Source: Paraphaeosphaeria minitans
Lineage: Eukaryota > Ascomycota > Dothideomycetes > Pleosporales > Didymosphaeriaceae
Reading direction: 5' to 3'
Length of the DNA stretch: 64,000 nt
Assembly: GCA_015832175.1 (NCBI GenBank)
Contig: WJXW01000008.1
Location: forward strand, 124,001-188,000
Shown here: positions 53,212 through 64,000 of the stretch, in pieces
Layout: each line of letters opens with the position of its first letter
Position numbering within the stretch: the first letter of the stretch is position 1
The notes under the pieces: generated by a model
What the model was told of the DNA's origin: nothing
The model's database searches: none
The model's input: only the letters and a program-made list of their open reading frames with translations
Made by a program: the position numbers and the translations under genes

Positions 53212-55012
53212 ATGCTCGAAGTGGACCCCAAGCCTGGTTCGCTTGCTGAGAACCAGCAAGCACTTGATCAGCAACTGGCCAAACGTATCTTGAATCTTCG
53301 CGACGAGTTTTCAAGATATCTTGCTAGGGCTCATGCAACGCACGCAGAGCTCTCCGCGATTCTGGAGCAACCCCCAGCCGAGTATGACAGCCTGCAAAAC
53401 ATCGCCAACCAACGGCTGGCGGCCTTCGACAAGCATGTCAACGCTATGAAGAGACCCGCACGGATCCGAAAGCCTGCACCGAATCTTGATAATCTCGCTG
53501 CCGACGTTGTACAGCTGGAGAACTTTTGGCGAGTCGCAAAGAACTCATCGGGGATACTTGCTTTCCAGAAACTATTTTTCTGGCATCGGTCCACTATGCT
53601 CCAGTACAAGACAAGAGGCGGGCTTTCACATTTCGGAAAGTGGGGTAGGTTGGTTCTTCCCTATTGTGTTGCGCTACTTCATCGCATAAAGCTGTGCTGA
53701 CCTCGTTCTAATCATAGCGAGGAAAGGAGCTCTCATGACAGGCATCAATCAGAAAAGCTTCTCAAAGCACTTCCATCATGCAATAAGAGTCGACATTGTT
53801 GCCCAGAATGGTCTGGAATGGGTTCGTGTCTGCTCCTCGACGGAAAAGAAGCTATTATTTGACCTCGCCAAGCTGGGCTGGCAGAATGATTCTGATTCAG
53901 AGTCTGGCGATGATCTTGGCGCAAATGGTGTCTTAGGCTCCTTGAACGCGATCGACGACGATGACTCCCTGGAGATAGTAAGAGATGCTCACAAGCTCGC
54001 CCGCGCTGCGGAAGCAAACCCATTACGAGGCCAGACACCAAGGGTGCGCTTCGTCATGACCCGCGTTGCTTCGGGCCGAGTGAAAGAGATCGATGCCATC
54101 TTAGATAAGATTCGTGCTACAGGGGCCTTGGTCCAGTGCGCAGAGTGTATACCAGAGACGATCGATTTCGATGCCGCTTTGTCAAGGATGCAGCCAATAT
54201 CTATGCCCTCGATCTCGGAAGTCCTCAACATCGACTACACGATTCTGCGCGGACTTGTCAGCGATATTTCCCACACCGAGTGCAGCCTGCAAGACGACCA
54301 AGTCAGACAGGTTCGGGAAAGCATAGAACTAGAAACGACTGAGAAATTTCTCCCGGCTATATTTTACCCAACGATTGCGTCGGCTCCCATGGTGTGCACT
54401 ACGGAGACTCTCGAACAATTGTATCAGTGAGTTAGAGCCCGATAGATGGCGGGCGTGCGTCCACTGACCCAGACATCCTGCAGAGTCCTTGATCTCAGAG
54501 GCTCAGCTACAGAACAGCAACGAGCCGACATCCTCTTCGCGCGAGGAAACCACGCCCATTCCAAACCACAAGACTTGCGCGCGGAATGGCGCAGCCTCTC
54601 CATCCACCCCGTACCGGACGGCCTGCAACTGCCCATCCGCGCGGTGCAAAGCGAGCTCTCGGAAGATCTGGAGAAGCTTCCCGAGGTTGCGAAGAACATG
54701 CGAGACCTGGCGCTCTACTACTACAGCCCTGCCACGGAGAGCAGCGCTCCTGCCACGCGGAGCAGTTTCCTGTACGCGTGGGCTCACGGCTTGACGACTC
54801 TGACGGGGAACGGCGCCGTGTCGCGGTACCAGATCAACGACCGGCTCGACCAGGGCGGGCTGGGCGATGGGGAGGAGGGGCCGCACTTTTGGCTGTTGGC
54901 GCAGATGACGCGGGTTCTCTATGGTCGGCCACGACATCTGTGGACGTTGCCGGATGGGGAGGATACGGTTGCTGCGGCTGCACTTCAGGGTGAGGAAGCA
55001 GTCTCTGGTTGA
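53212..55012 (+). CDS. DUF1308 (PF07000-type) protein
   Basis: Exons 53212-53644, 53718-54426 and 54484-55012 (1671 nt, 556 residues). Introns are 73 nt (GTAGGT..ATAG) and 57 nt (GTGAGT..GCAG). The N-terminus is helical (LAKRILNLRDEFSRYL). The second exon begins KGALMTGINQKSFSKHF and DIVAQNGLEWVRVCSST. TPRVRFVMTRVASGRVKEID and TGALVQCAE start the DUF1308 core, and exon 3 contains NHAHSKPQDLRAEW and a C-terminal GNGAVSRYQINDRL. Eukaryotic relatives (human C7orf25-type) are uncharacterised and show remote PIN-like features. It is soluble and intracellular, with no membrane or targeting signal. Function is not assignable; family assignment is fairly secure. Confidence 0.75.
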
Positions 55013-56504
55013 TTATGTGCGCAAAGATGGACGTTTGCATTGGTCGTTGCCTCATGCATTGAGTCACACATCAAAGAACGGGGTTTTTTTTATAAAAAGA
55101 ACACGTGACCTGTGGTCGTGGAACGCGCACTTGTCATCATTGTACTCGTGACTTTCATTCTAAGACATGTTCCATCAACCAATCGTTGCTCGCTAGAAAC
55201 CCATCAATACGTATATCAGGCCGTCTCATTTCGTTGCATGATTACCGATTGTTACCAACTGCATGCTGACTACGAATACTCATAGCAGACCGATTCCATC
55301 GCCGTCGCTCTTGTTCGCAACCACCGGTGTTTTCGCGCGGGAGCTTTCTGGTGCTAGGCTATCGGAATTGCCACTGCTGTCAGAGCGTGAGGATGCAGAG
55401 GATGGCAGAGAACTAAAGTGACGCATGTCAGCATGGGTTCAATTTAGCTCGTGAGATGTTCGAACAGATGATATCCGCAAGGCTGCATTTTCCGGGGCAA
55501 AGAAACGAAGCTCTGAGGGAACAATCAATGCGACCGTGGAAAAAGAAAAGAAAAATGCTTTAATGACTGGCGGTCCTCAGATTCCGGATGACGTCTCGGT
55601 GGAACCGGTGGTGCTGATTACGAATATGAAGAGGTCAGGGGAACGAACGGAGTTGTTCGCGGGAAAGAAGAAGAAAAAAGAGGAGTAAACGAAGTCGGTC
55701 GAACATCCTGGAATACGCAACAGAAAACAACAGCTCGTCAAGGTGAGTGTCGCTACGTTTCAGGAAAAAACGTGACCGGTGTTAGTAGGTGCAAAGGGCC
55801 AACGAAAGGAAAAGAAAACTCCTACTCACACACCTGTCACCCGACCCGATGAGAAACGTAGACTCCGTATCGTGGGTACGATTTCACTAGTGAGTTGATA
55901 TCTCTTGTGCCTGGCTTGGACCTCCCAGCAAATGGCCTATGTGGATAGATGGGGCCGTAATCCTGGAAAATCCCATTATTCCTCGGTGCCATCGCTCGGA
56001 TCCTTAGGAATTGGACTCCATGTTGGCAGAAACAGTGCAAAGAAATTTTCCGGGGCTAATCTACTATATCCTGAATATAGTATGGGGGGTCATGCTACAG
56101 CAGAATGATATTCGGGGAAATCATGGCGGGCTTTTGACAGTTACTGCGGCATCTAACGTATCGATGTCCGAGTATCGCGGATCCTGTTAATGACCGGCGT
56201 GTGCATATCCTATGGTAGTGGCCACAAGGTAGACTCAAAATGGCTTTTCATATGGTATCCGGTGACCTGCGACAGACGAGGTTTTGCCGGCTGCTGCACG
56301 AGCTGGAAGAGATCGGTCATCTCGATAACAGACCCAATTCAGGCACCGCAGAACGCTGGTAAGCTCCTAGGACCGAACGTTTTTCAAGAACCTTCCAGAA
56401 TTGTATGGGGATTAGCAGATCTTGAAACTGGGCACAAGGTCCGGACACATCTCCTACTTCGTACAAATGGTTGGGGTCGTTGCACGGCTAGATTGTTCAA
56501 AATC
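55013..56504. other. Convergent intergenic region
   Basis: About 1.5 kb between the DUF1308 gene and the half-zinc-cluster gene, which converge. Purine-rich runs occur at 55540-55690. No coding or repeat structure was recognised. Confidence 0.5.
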
Positions 56505-57803
56505 TCATCCACGTGGGGAGAAACCGGACGGTTGCCCCTGGGACGGATTACCGGGATTCCACGAATCTTCATAAAAGGTGAGGTCAGGCTGGAACCCATG
56601 AAACGGTTCCTGGGGCGAGGATAAGGGGTGTGTGGTATTCAAACTCAGAATGTAGTCGGACAACGGGGTTTTTAAAGGGTCCCTGATTGCAAATGTGGAC
56701 CATGGCTCCTGATGTTTGCCTGCCTGGGCCGCGAAAGGACTAATTAGATTTTGAGATTTTACGTACTCAGTTACTCGTTGTTCATCATGTGCTTCGTTGG
56801 CGAGAGGCCCGACATGCTGATACATCGATAGCGGCCTCGTGGACAGTGCTCGCTCGTCCTCAAGAGTTGGTCTGCTCGATGACATGTGATGGACATCGGA
56901 AGAATACTCCATCTTGATCGACTTAATGCCCTCTTCAGAAGGCACATCAGGATCAGCAGGCCTGCGTATGTCAGCACTGCTCAGCCAAACCACCAACATT
57001 ACGCGCTCGCTACATACCTTCTCTTGCTGTCTACTGAAATCTGCCATGAGTCATCATCATCATTGAAGTGGGTACACTGCGTGAGGTTAGGACGGATCTT
57101 CGGTGAGAGCTTGCCGTTGAGATTACTACCCTTCCTTTCTGTCTTCTGCACTTGTCGCATGCACCTCGTTTCCTCGTTTTTTTGTAAGCATTTCGTTCTT
57201 CGACCGTCATTTTTCTCTTTGTTTTCGGGTGCATTGATCGACCATCACGCGCGCTCCAGACGAATTGCTGTGCGGCGGTCGGTGATGCCTTAGCTTGCGA
57301 TTGTTCTGAATCTACGGTAGCTTGTGATGTTTTTCTGATTCGCTCTGCCAGGGTCGGAGAAAGCGTAGATTCGATTAACGAAGACGGCGTACGCCCGGAA
57401 GCGCTCAAGGCTTCGCTGCCCTCTGATAAGACTTGCGTGAGTAATCTTGAAGCGGCTGGTGTAGGCTCTTGTGGGACATTTTTCAAGTTGCTCGGTGAGT
57501 TAGGGTCAGTCGATGAGCTTCCTGATTGCATTCGCGACAGTTCGGCGTAGAGAAAATCGATAGCAGCTTGATGCTTTCGCTCCCGGTGGGTTTTGCAATC
57601 CGGATAGGCAGCCCTCAGCTTCTCTGAGAGGTCGTCGGAGTCTACCTGTACAGACACACAAGTAAGAGACACGGAGAATACTTCAGTACAGAGAGACTGT
57701 CACCTACCGGATACTTAAACACAATTCCAGCCCATGGTGGCAGTTCATCGCTTGTGAGCTGCTGGCGTGATATGAAGTCCATTTCGAATTGTTTACGAAC
57801 CAT
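56505..57803 (-). CDS. Putative DNA-binding regulator with half zinc-cluster motif
   Basis: Minus-strand exons are 57803-57708, 57645-57130, 57076-57018 and 56961-56505 (1128 nt, 375 residues). Introns are 62, 53 and 56 nt and every junction restores frame. Exon 1 reads MVRKQFEMDFISRQQL. The basic segment HPKTKRKMTVEERNAYKKTRK leads into RGACDKCRRQKGR, with the third Cys supplied across an intron (CTHFNDDDD): CX2CX6C, the first half of a fungal Zn2Cys6 cluster. The second Cys triad is absent from the remaining sequence. A similar RGAC-type motif occurs in many uncharacterised fungal proteins. The rest is Ser/Pro-rich. Probably nuclear; a true binuclear cluster could form only by dimerisation. 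Confidence 0.75.
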
Positions 57804-59734
57804 TAGACGGGTCGCGATACGTCTGGAAGTAAACCTCTCTCCGGAAGCTCATACTAATCCCATGTGTTAGCAGGAGGTAATGATCAGCTACAATGGATCG
57901 TTCTCTTACTAAACGCTTTTATCTACTCGCAGCCTCGCCTCGAGTTGCGACTGGAATAAAGTGGGCTCAGCTGATGTGAGTCCTTGCCCATAGAACAATG
58001 ATGCTACGAATAGGAAGAGACGTATGCGAAGACCGAGGAATATGGGACAAGGTGAGACGAGGTCTCCGCAGACAAATAGGCAACCATATGTAGCTGCACG
58101 GAAAACGCATTAGAAACACCGTGCATCGCCACGGTGTCCCAAAGCATACAGGTAGCAGCAAATGGCAGACTTAGGTGGGGTTAGTATCAGATCGATAGAT
58201 GAGAAGCGGTAGGTCAACGCACTACCCGCCTCGTCACTGGAATACGAGGACACACAAATTGAGGCGCAGTACTCATTACGGGGCATTGGTTTTGTGGAAG
58301 TTGCATGTTGGAGATCCATCGACACGTAGGCGAATTGGCTCACTGTGGCGCAGCTGATTGGTTGCCAGAAGTATTCAGCCTGGCCCAGATTGGGCATCAC
58401 CAAAGGAACTGTTACCTAGTGTTGGGCAGACTTGCAGGTCAACCATCATCTTTGAGCGAATCTGAAGTCTTGTCGGACGGTGAAAGGGAGGAACGTGTCG
58501 CAAGTGCCCTCGTGGCCAGCGCATCGCGATCGTTTGCAAGCCCTACGAAAGGGGCATTCACTCCTCGCGTGCGAATTCCGCCGGGGGCGCAGGAGCAAGA
58601 TGGGATATTAGATGAATGAGGCTAACAGTGGATCATCTGGCGCGATGGGACAAGAGCGCTTGCGCAGTCGTTCGGATGGTGTCACAAATCGAATTTGGTC
58701 TTTCCTGAAATAGTAGGTACTAAGATAAGCGAGATGCGCTAGCAACATCAGTGATCATTACGATTGCCAGACACTACTTGCGACAGACATCGAGCTCCCT
58801 GGAATGTGACATTGATGTACTCGCAATGCACGTCTGTCCTTACTTCTGAATCGAATCTGTCTAAAAACTCTTCTCCGCTGGGTCCAACGTCGAATCGATG
58901 TTGGTCACGTGCTTCATCAAAGCTTCGAGTTAACTGTTTGTCACTCGAGGGCGGACATGCGCTTTAGCTCCATGTTTTTCTTTCCAGGAAATAACTTAGG
59001 TCTTTCGAGATGAATACTGAGCTCGCTGGCTCAATTTTGCGAAAAGAGGACGAGCGGCACACCAGGAATACATTGCCAATCATCGCTTGCTATTCAAATG
59101 CCAGGAATAACGCCAAAGCTTACAGTGAACTTCAGAGTTGAAACTACTCATTCTGGATGAAAGCTTACCCAAGTACAGCTAATAGAATCTAATTTTGTTT
59201 GCCTAGATGGTCCCAGAACGTCCTTAGCCCGTACACTTAATTGGTATAGTCACGGTGAAATGGTCAATCAACATAAGAAGGTATCCCGATCTTGGTTTCG
59301 GTGTACCTAATGCAAGCCGATTAATTCTTGCTCAGATGTGTCATCGTACTAATGAGCTTCAGGAAGAGGGATTGAAAGACGAAGCAAAGACAAACTTCTT
59401 CCGAACGCTCCAACTATTAGTGCACTCAACACAACTTCCATCCAGTACGTTCTAATGCATTGTAGCGGTTTCCAAACACGGATCGACGTTCACGATCCCC
59501 GTCCAGACTGCACCTTGATAATCCGCAGGCCTGGTAGATGGGGGAGACACGAAAGTTGGCTTCGGACCAGTCAGCTAGGTAGCTTGATACGCGATGGGAT
59601 CGGATCTGTACGTACATCAATAACGGCCTTGTCTGCCACAACGCGGACGTTGACATTTAGTGTTTCTATGGAAGAATCGTGTATAACAGAGCGTCTATGG
59701 TGTGTACGTACTAATCTAAGACTGCATCAATCCC
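57804..59734. other. Intergenic region, nothing recognised
   Basis: About 1.9 kb including the promoter of the half-zinc-cluster gene and the 3' flank of the next minus-strand gene. Only short, unsupported ORFs. Confidence 0.5.
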
Positions 59735-61053
59735 TCAAAACCTTGCGATATTACGGTCATGCATGTGCAAAGACTCAATGTACATGTCATGTCCACTGAA
59801 CACTTTTGCCTCGAACCGCACAAACATATTTCCCTCGCTAGAGAAAGTATCACTGGGCAATTTCTGGTGTTTCAAGGCTTCTGTATCCCCAAGTTTGCCC
59901 AGGCTGGCCATGCGGACGTAAATGCTGTTTTCAGCTTCATCGCTGCTTTTTCCAGGCATCTTGCGTACGAGACTAGCGTATTGCTTGAGTTTATCCTCAA
60001 CTCTCTGCGAAATGGATACCCACAGGGGCTTGTACACGGGTAGACAAGCGCACACAATCGCAGTCAATAAGTGGATGTTAGACCACGTCCAAGCTGCAGC
60101 AAAGCTCACTAAAGTCGTTAGCAAGGGCAAACCACAGCGTATCATAAGGACTGTACCATTTTTTCTATGTGGCTGATAAATGTACTGTATGCGGATAACG
60201 TTCGTAATAACGGCGAGACCTCCAAGTACGAAGATGCCGGCAACTGCGATTTTTGTGCGGATAGGTAAGTGTAGGGTGAGGACAATTCGCAGCGGCAGGA
60301 TCAGGATGACCAAATCGATGATCGTGTCAACCAACGTCGTCCCGAGGAACAAGGCATTGAAATTCGAGCACTTCCCTGGTTTCTCTCGATGCCAGAAAGC
60401 TTCCACCGGTTGGCAAACAAGCAGGGTCGCGATTTCGGTACCCATAACCCAACAAGTTGATACAATCATGAGGCTCAAGGAGATACGTCGATAGCCCTGA
60501 GTGACTAGGAGGACCCTTCGATAGAAGAAAAGAATGGACATTTTGATGGCATACGTCGCGCAGGTAATGAAAACAGAGCCCAGGAACTCGCCCTGCGTAC
60601 GGTTCAGCTTCTGAGAAATCAACTGGGTTTTAGTTGTACCTTTAGATATTTCTCAATAAGATATATTTTCGAAGGATCTGTCGCAATAATCTCAAGTAGT
60701 TCCGTCAAGTCCGTACCTCCCCCAGCGTCTAAGTCAGTCAGTTTAGGCTTTCCAAGCACTGAACGCCGGCTTAACGTACTCCAAACTACAATCGGAATGG
60801 TTGCGACGCTGGCGCAGTAGGACGCGAGACCTGCGATTATCCAGAAGTCGTCCGAGCGGACGCCTTGCTTGTGCCAGATCTTGCAGTATATTCTTATAAT
60901 GACAGTGATGGTGGATATTACCGCGCAGGCAACGGACATGTTGAACTGAAGCCGCGCCTTGTCGCTAAGGGGATACATTGTGAGAAGCTTAACGCTCAAT
61001 GGATGTCGTCTACGGCGGCCAACGGGATCCACTTCCGACATACGGGGGTTGGG
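59735..61053 (-). CDS. Rhodopsin-domain integral membrane protein, second copy
   Basis: Minus-strand exons are 61053-60640 and 60592-59735 (1272 nt, 423 residues); a 47-nt intron (GTACAA..GCAG, branch GCTGAAC) joins IEKYLK to GEFLGSVFITC. ATG 61053 (MPNPRMSEVDP) is preferred; ATG 61086 would add 11 residues. Family features: TM1 SVACAVISTITVIIRIYCKI, GVRSDDFWIIAGL, ATYAIKMSILFFYRRVL, LVCQPVEAFW, the helix IIDLVILILPLRIVL, AVAGIFVLGGLAVITNVIRI and WTWSNIHLLTAIVCACLPVYKPL, giving about seven helices. Same fungal rhodopsin-domain family as the gene at 9.3-10.5 kb but clearly diverged, not a recent duplicate. Plasma-membrane localisation is expected; ligand unknown. Confidence 0.87.
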
Positions 61054-63071
61054 CATAGTGCACCTTATGTAGAGAAGCATGTACATACAGCAGCCTAAGA
61101 TATTACGTGGCGTACACTCCGGGTAATGTTGTGCAATTCCAAGATGTTGTGCAATGCTTTTATATTAGATATGGGTTGGTGCTTACACATGTAGCAGCAC
61201 CACATGTGCAAATACTGCCTCGGTCTTCAGTAGAGGAGAGGTACGTAGGTTTTTTAAGTTCGTGCGGATTAACCCATCGTATATACGTACAGAGCGCACT
61301 ATACTCAGCATAGTCAATACATGAATTTTCTATACTGAGATAGCACCGTTGTTACGCCTTTAGCCCCAATTTATCACACGTCTGACAGGTCTTGATGGGA
61401 TCAAGGCATAGAGAAAAGGCAATCGAGGGGCCGACACCAGAGCGGCGGTAGATAGCAAGGGCTGAGTTCGTATTCCCCGAGATGCGCACTGCCACTCACT
61501 CACGCTGCCATACCATTCGGAATCGAAGCAGAAATCTAGTCTATTAGGCTATTGTCCTGATATTTCTACTACTATCCTTTATCAAGTCAACTCCATGTGT
61601 TCACGCGATGCGCCATTTGGTTGGTGGTGTCGTTGTTCGTGGAAGGTATTTGGGTGGCAAGGTTGCGCCTTCTCCTCGCCAGGCGGATACCTAGTGTCAT
61701 CACAATTGTGGCACGAGTGGCGAGACTTCTTTTTGACGTCTGATGACATTCGTCGATGCCGTTTCTTAACGACCACAGTTCAGCGAGGGAACAAGCTGGC
61801 CGCAGCCATATGCAAAGATGTATCTATCCCAAGTCTAATTCCGGAGTCCAGATACTGCCTGCTTATTATGATACCTCATTAGATTTATGGCTCAACGACC
61901 GGTCTTCAAATTAGCGTCACGGTCAAGCACCATGGCTGTAATGTCACAGCCATCGGGCAATTCCTCGGCCCAGAGACGGCTACGGTGCTTGCATCACCAT
62001 CAGTCCAGACGTCAAGAATTTCTTCCCGAAACCTCGCATTGATATGCACGCCCCCGATCAAGTTTAACCTCCAGGAACAGCCGAGGCTCGAGCACAAGCA
62101 GATCACGGTCATGACTTGTTGGGTGCTGCTGAAGTGCTGCGCGCGAAATTCGACGGTGCAACGTCCAAAACGGTGCCAGTATTGCCAGAATCGAGGAACT
62201 CTGATGGCGTAGTGGAGTATAGAAGTAGAGCGCGCGTTACGGCAGTTAAGGATGTTGGTGATTGGGTTGAGGCTCGTTACAGAGCAAGGTGGTTCTGAGA
62301 TACAGGTATGCGCAGCGGAGATTTAGATTGACCGTAGCTGCGTACGGGCTGCAATCGAAGCATGCAGCGGTGGGAAGGCTTGAAATGGCAGCTCCATTTT
62401 TCTTTTTTTTTATCGAGAAGGCTGGAATCGAATGAATAACCGCTATGGACAGTGGTAAAGATGTCCATGTAGATAGCAACACGCATGCGGAAAGTCGGTT
62501 CCGGGGGACAGTTCAAAGGGATAGGTACCTACCGCAGTTCATGTTTCGTCGACCACACCAGATCTTTTGAGACAGTCATTTGTGATATTTCTGTCTGTTG
62601 GCCTCTCCTGAAACCAAATAGTTTCTGGAAGCTTTTTAGGATCCCTGGCGCTATAAATTTTGTCTCATGGATTTGTTCCAGTAAGATGCTGTCGTACCTA
62701 CACGAACCTGGACATCTTTTCTCAAATGTGGGTTTGGCGATGATCGCAGAATACACCGATGGACGGGGCAAGTGCAAGACTAGAGCTCGTCATAAACAGT
62801 TTCGTTGCATCGGTTGACGTACTTGACAGCTTATTAGAACACCTCGGACGTCTCCCGAAAAAATGTTTTCCTGCATGTCCCACAGAAGGGCGGCTCTTCC
62901 CACACAGAGCCGCAGCACCGCCCTTACACATCGTAATGACTCCTCGCTGTGGCTGTACGGTACCCCAACGAAGTCGGCTCCCACAGTCGCACCGACGAAC
63001 CGTATAAACCGCCACACACCCTAAACGTTGCGCAAAGGACTTCCGGGATTCACCTTACAGAATTCTACAAG
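61054..63071. other. Intergenic region with one coding-like relic
   Basis: About 2 kb. On the plus strand 62085-62298 reads GHDLLGAAEVLRAKFDGATS and VVEYRSRARVTAVKDVGDWV without a start or partner exon, preceded in the same frame by a stop after DMHAPDQV. It may be a gene remnant. The rest shows nothing. Confidence 0.35.
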
Positions 63072-64000
63072 ATGGGTGACCTCGTGCCGACGCGCGAGCA
63101 CGTGAGCACGCCAGCCCCTGCGGCGATCCCTGCATCTGCATGTGCCGATCGCCGGCCCAAAAATGTCGATCCAACACCCAGCAACAACCATAACGACACC
63201 ATACCTCCCTCTTCGCAGACCAAGATCCCACCCACCCGCACGCCTCCGTCCTCCCGCAAAGAAAAGCGCAAGCAGCGCAAATACGGCACCTTCCCGACCC
63301 CACCATCTAGCGACACCGAACCCTCCCCAAAGCGCACACCACCCAACAACCCCCAGCGCGCGCCCTCTCTACCGCCCACCCTCACAATGGCCAAGCCCCT
63401 CGCCCAAAAAACTTACCCCCTCCTAGTCTGCTCGCTCGGCAACCCGGGCCCCGTCTACGCCCACACCCTCCACTCCGCCGGGCACACCATAACCGCGCAC
63501 GTGGCCGCGGTGAAGTCATACCAGCCCTTCTCCCCCGGCCTCTCCGGCCGCGTCGCCCGCCCGGACAACACCACCTACTCCTTCGGGCCGCTGCAAGGCT
63601 TCCGCAAGACCAACGCGAAAGAAGTCGGCCCCGGCGAAGACGACTGGACGCTCTGGCAGAGCACCAGTCTGATGAACGTCTCCGGCAAGCCGCTCGCCCG
63701 CGCCTTCGCGACCTTCTCCTCCGAGCTTTCGCGCCAGGGCCGCGGATTGGGTCGCCTCGTCGTGGTGCACGACGAGCTGGAGTCGCCGCTGGGCAAAGTC
63801 AGCGTGCGGGACGGCGGGAGCAGTGCGCGTGGGCATAATGGGATTAAGAGCGTGCAGGGCGCCATGCCGGGGGGTACGAAGTGGTGGCGGATTGGGGTGG
63901 GGATAGGACGGCCTGAGAGTAGGGAGCCGGATGTCGTGGCGGGGTACGTGCTGCGGAAGATGCATGCCGGGGAGATGCGGGCCATGGAAAAGGCGTGTGT
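63072..64000 (+). CDS. PTH1: Peptidyl-tRNA hydrolase (Pth1 type), 3' end outside the window
   Basis: Open from ATG 63072 to the window edge. About 105 residues of Pro/Thr/Lys-rich sequence (TPPSSRKEKRKQRKYGTFPT) precede a second ATG at 63387 (MAKPLAQKTYPLLV). The catalytic domain follows: CSLGNPGPVYAHTLHSAGH (substrate loop and the catalytic His region), TSLMNVSGK, VVHDELESPLGKV (catalytic Asp), SARGHNGIKSVQ and WWRIGVGIGRPESREPDVVAGYVL. It releases tRNA from prematurely ended peptidyl-tRNAs. The extension is basic at positions 63255-63285 and could be targeting sequence or a leader read only from the upstream start; initiation at 63387 would give a standard-sized enzyme. Confidence 0.9.
   Translation, partial: MGDLVPTREHVSTPAPAAIPASACADRRPKNVDPTPSNNHNDTIPPSSQTKIPPTRTPPSSRKEKRKQRKYGTFPTPPSSDTEPSPKRTPPNNPQRAPSLPPTLTMAKPLAQKTYPLLVCSLGNPGPVYAHTLHSAGHTITAHVAAVKSYQPFSPGLSGRVARPDNTTYSFGPLQGFRKTNAKEVGPGEDDWTLWQSTSLMNVSGKPLARAFATFSSELSRQGRGLGRLVVVHDELESPLGKVSVRDGGSSARGHNGIKSVQGAMPGGTKWWRIGVGIGRPESREPDVVAGYVLRKMHAGEMRAMEKAC

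Overview
The window is nuclear DNA of a filamentous ascomycete (Pezizomycotina, most likely Dothideomycetes). The evidence is short 47-80 nt GT..AG introns with CTAAC/CTGAC-type branch sites, fungal-only families (rhodopsin-domain SAT4-like membrane proteins, a fungal-type bZIP, CorA-ankyrin fusions, PL1/PL4 pectin lyases) and monocistronic genes on both strands. There are no operons, ribosome binding sites, CRISPR arrays or insertion sequences. Exons below were assembled by eye from splice motifs and reading-frame continuity, and the exon sums are multiples of three.

Left block (1-14 kb): 3' part of PEX3 (peroxisome biogenesis), a GT8 glycosyltransferase, a five-exon bZIP factor (minus), a secreted propeller-like protein, a pectate lyase that has lost its C-terminal half, a rhodopsin-domain membrane protein and a full-length rhamnogalacturonan lyase. 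Two pectin-directed enzymes within 7 kb suggest a plant-associated lifestyle.

Middle block (14-32.7 kb): gene-poor and probably accessory. No confident large gene is visible, only decayed coding segments on both strands, one of them interrupted by an in-frame TAG. Two small intact-looking ORFs lie at 21.3-22.8 kb. The block also holds two homologous Pol III-type small-RNA-like elements (about 20.95-21.18 kb and 23.86-24.07 kb, minus strand). Both have an upstream TATA box at the same distance, an identical 31-nt core with an A-box-like motif, a B-box-like motif, a 3' hairpin and two T5 runs. The arms flanking the core differ in sequence between copies but remain self-complementary in each. 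This compensatory pattern is the most interesting signal in the window.

Right block (32.7-64 kb): gene-dense again. It holds a nuclear-looking protein with a conserved tryptophan-rich domain, a degenerate kinase-like protein, an ankyrin-CorA transporter-like protein, a membrane-anchored aspartic-peptidase-like protein, a UPF0303/HbpS-like protein, a single-pass membrane protein, a DUF1308 protein, a half zinc-cluster protein, a second rhodopsin-domain protein and the 5' part of peptidyl-tRNA hydrolase. Between 47.2 and 49.5 kb the intergenic DNA is loaded with minisatellites (49-bp and 24-bp units) and TAGG/CCTA microsatellites.
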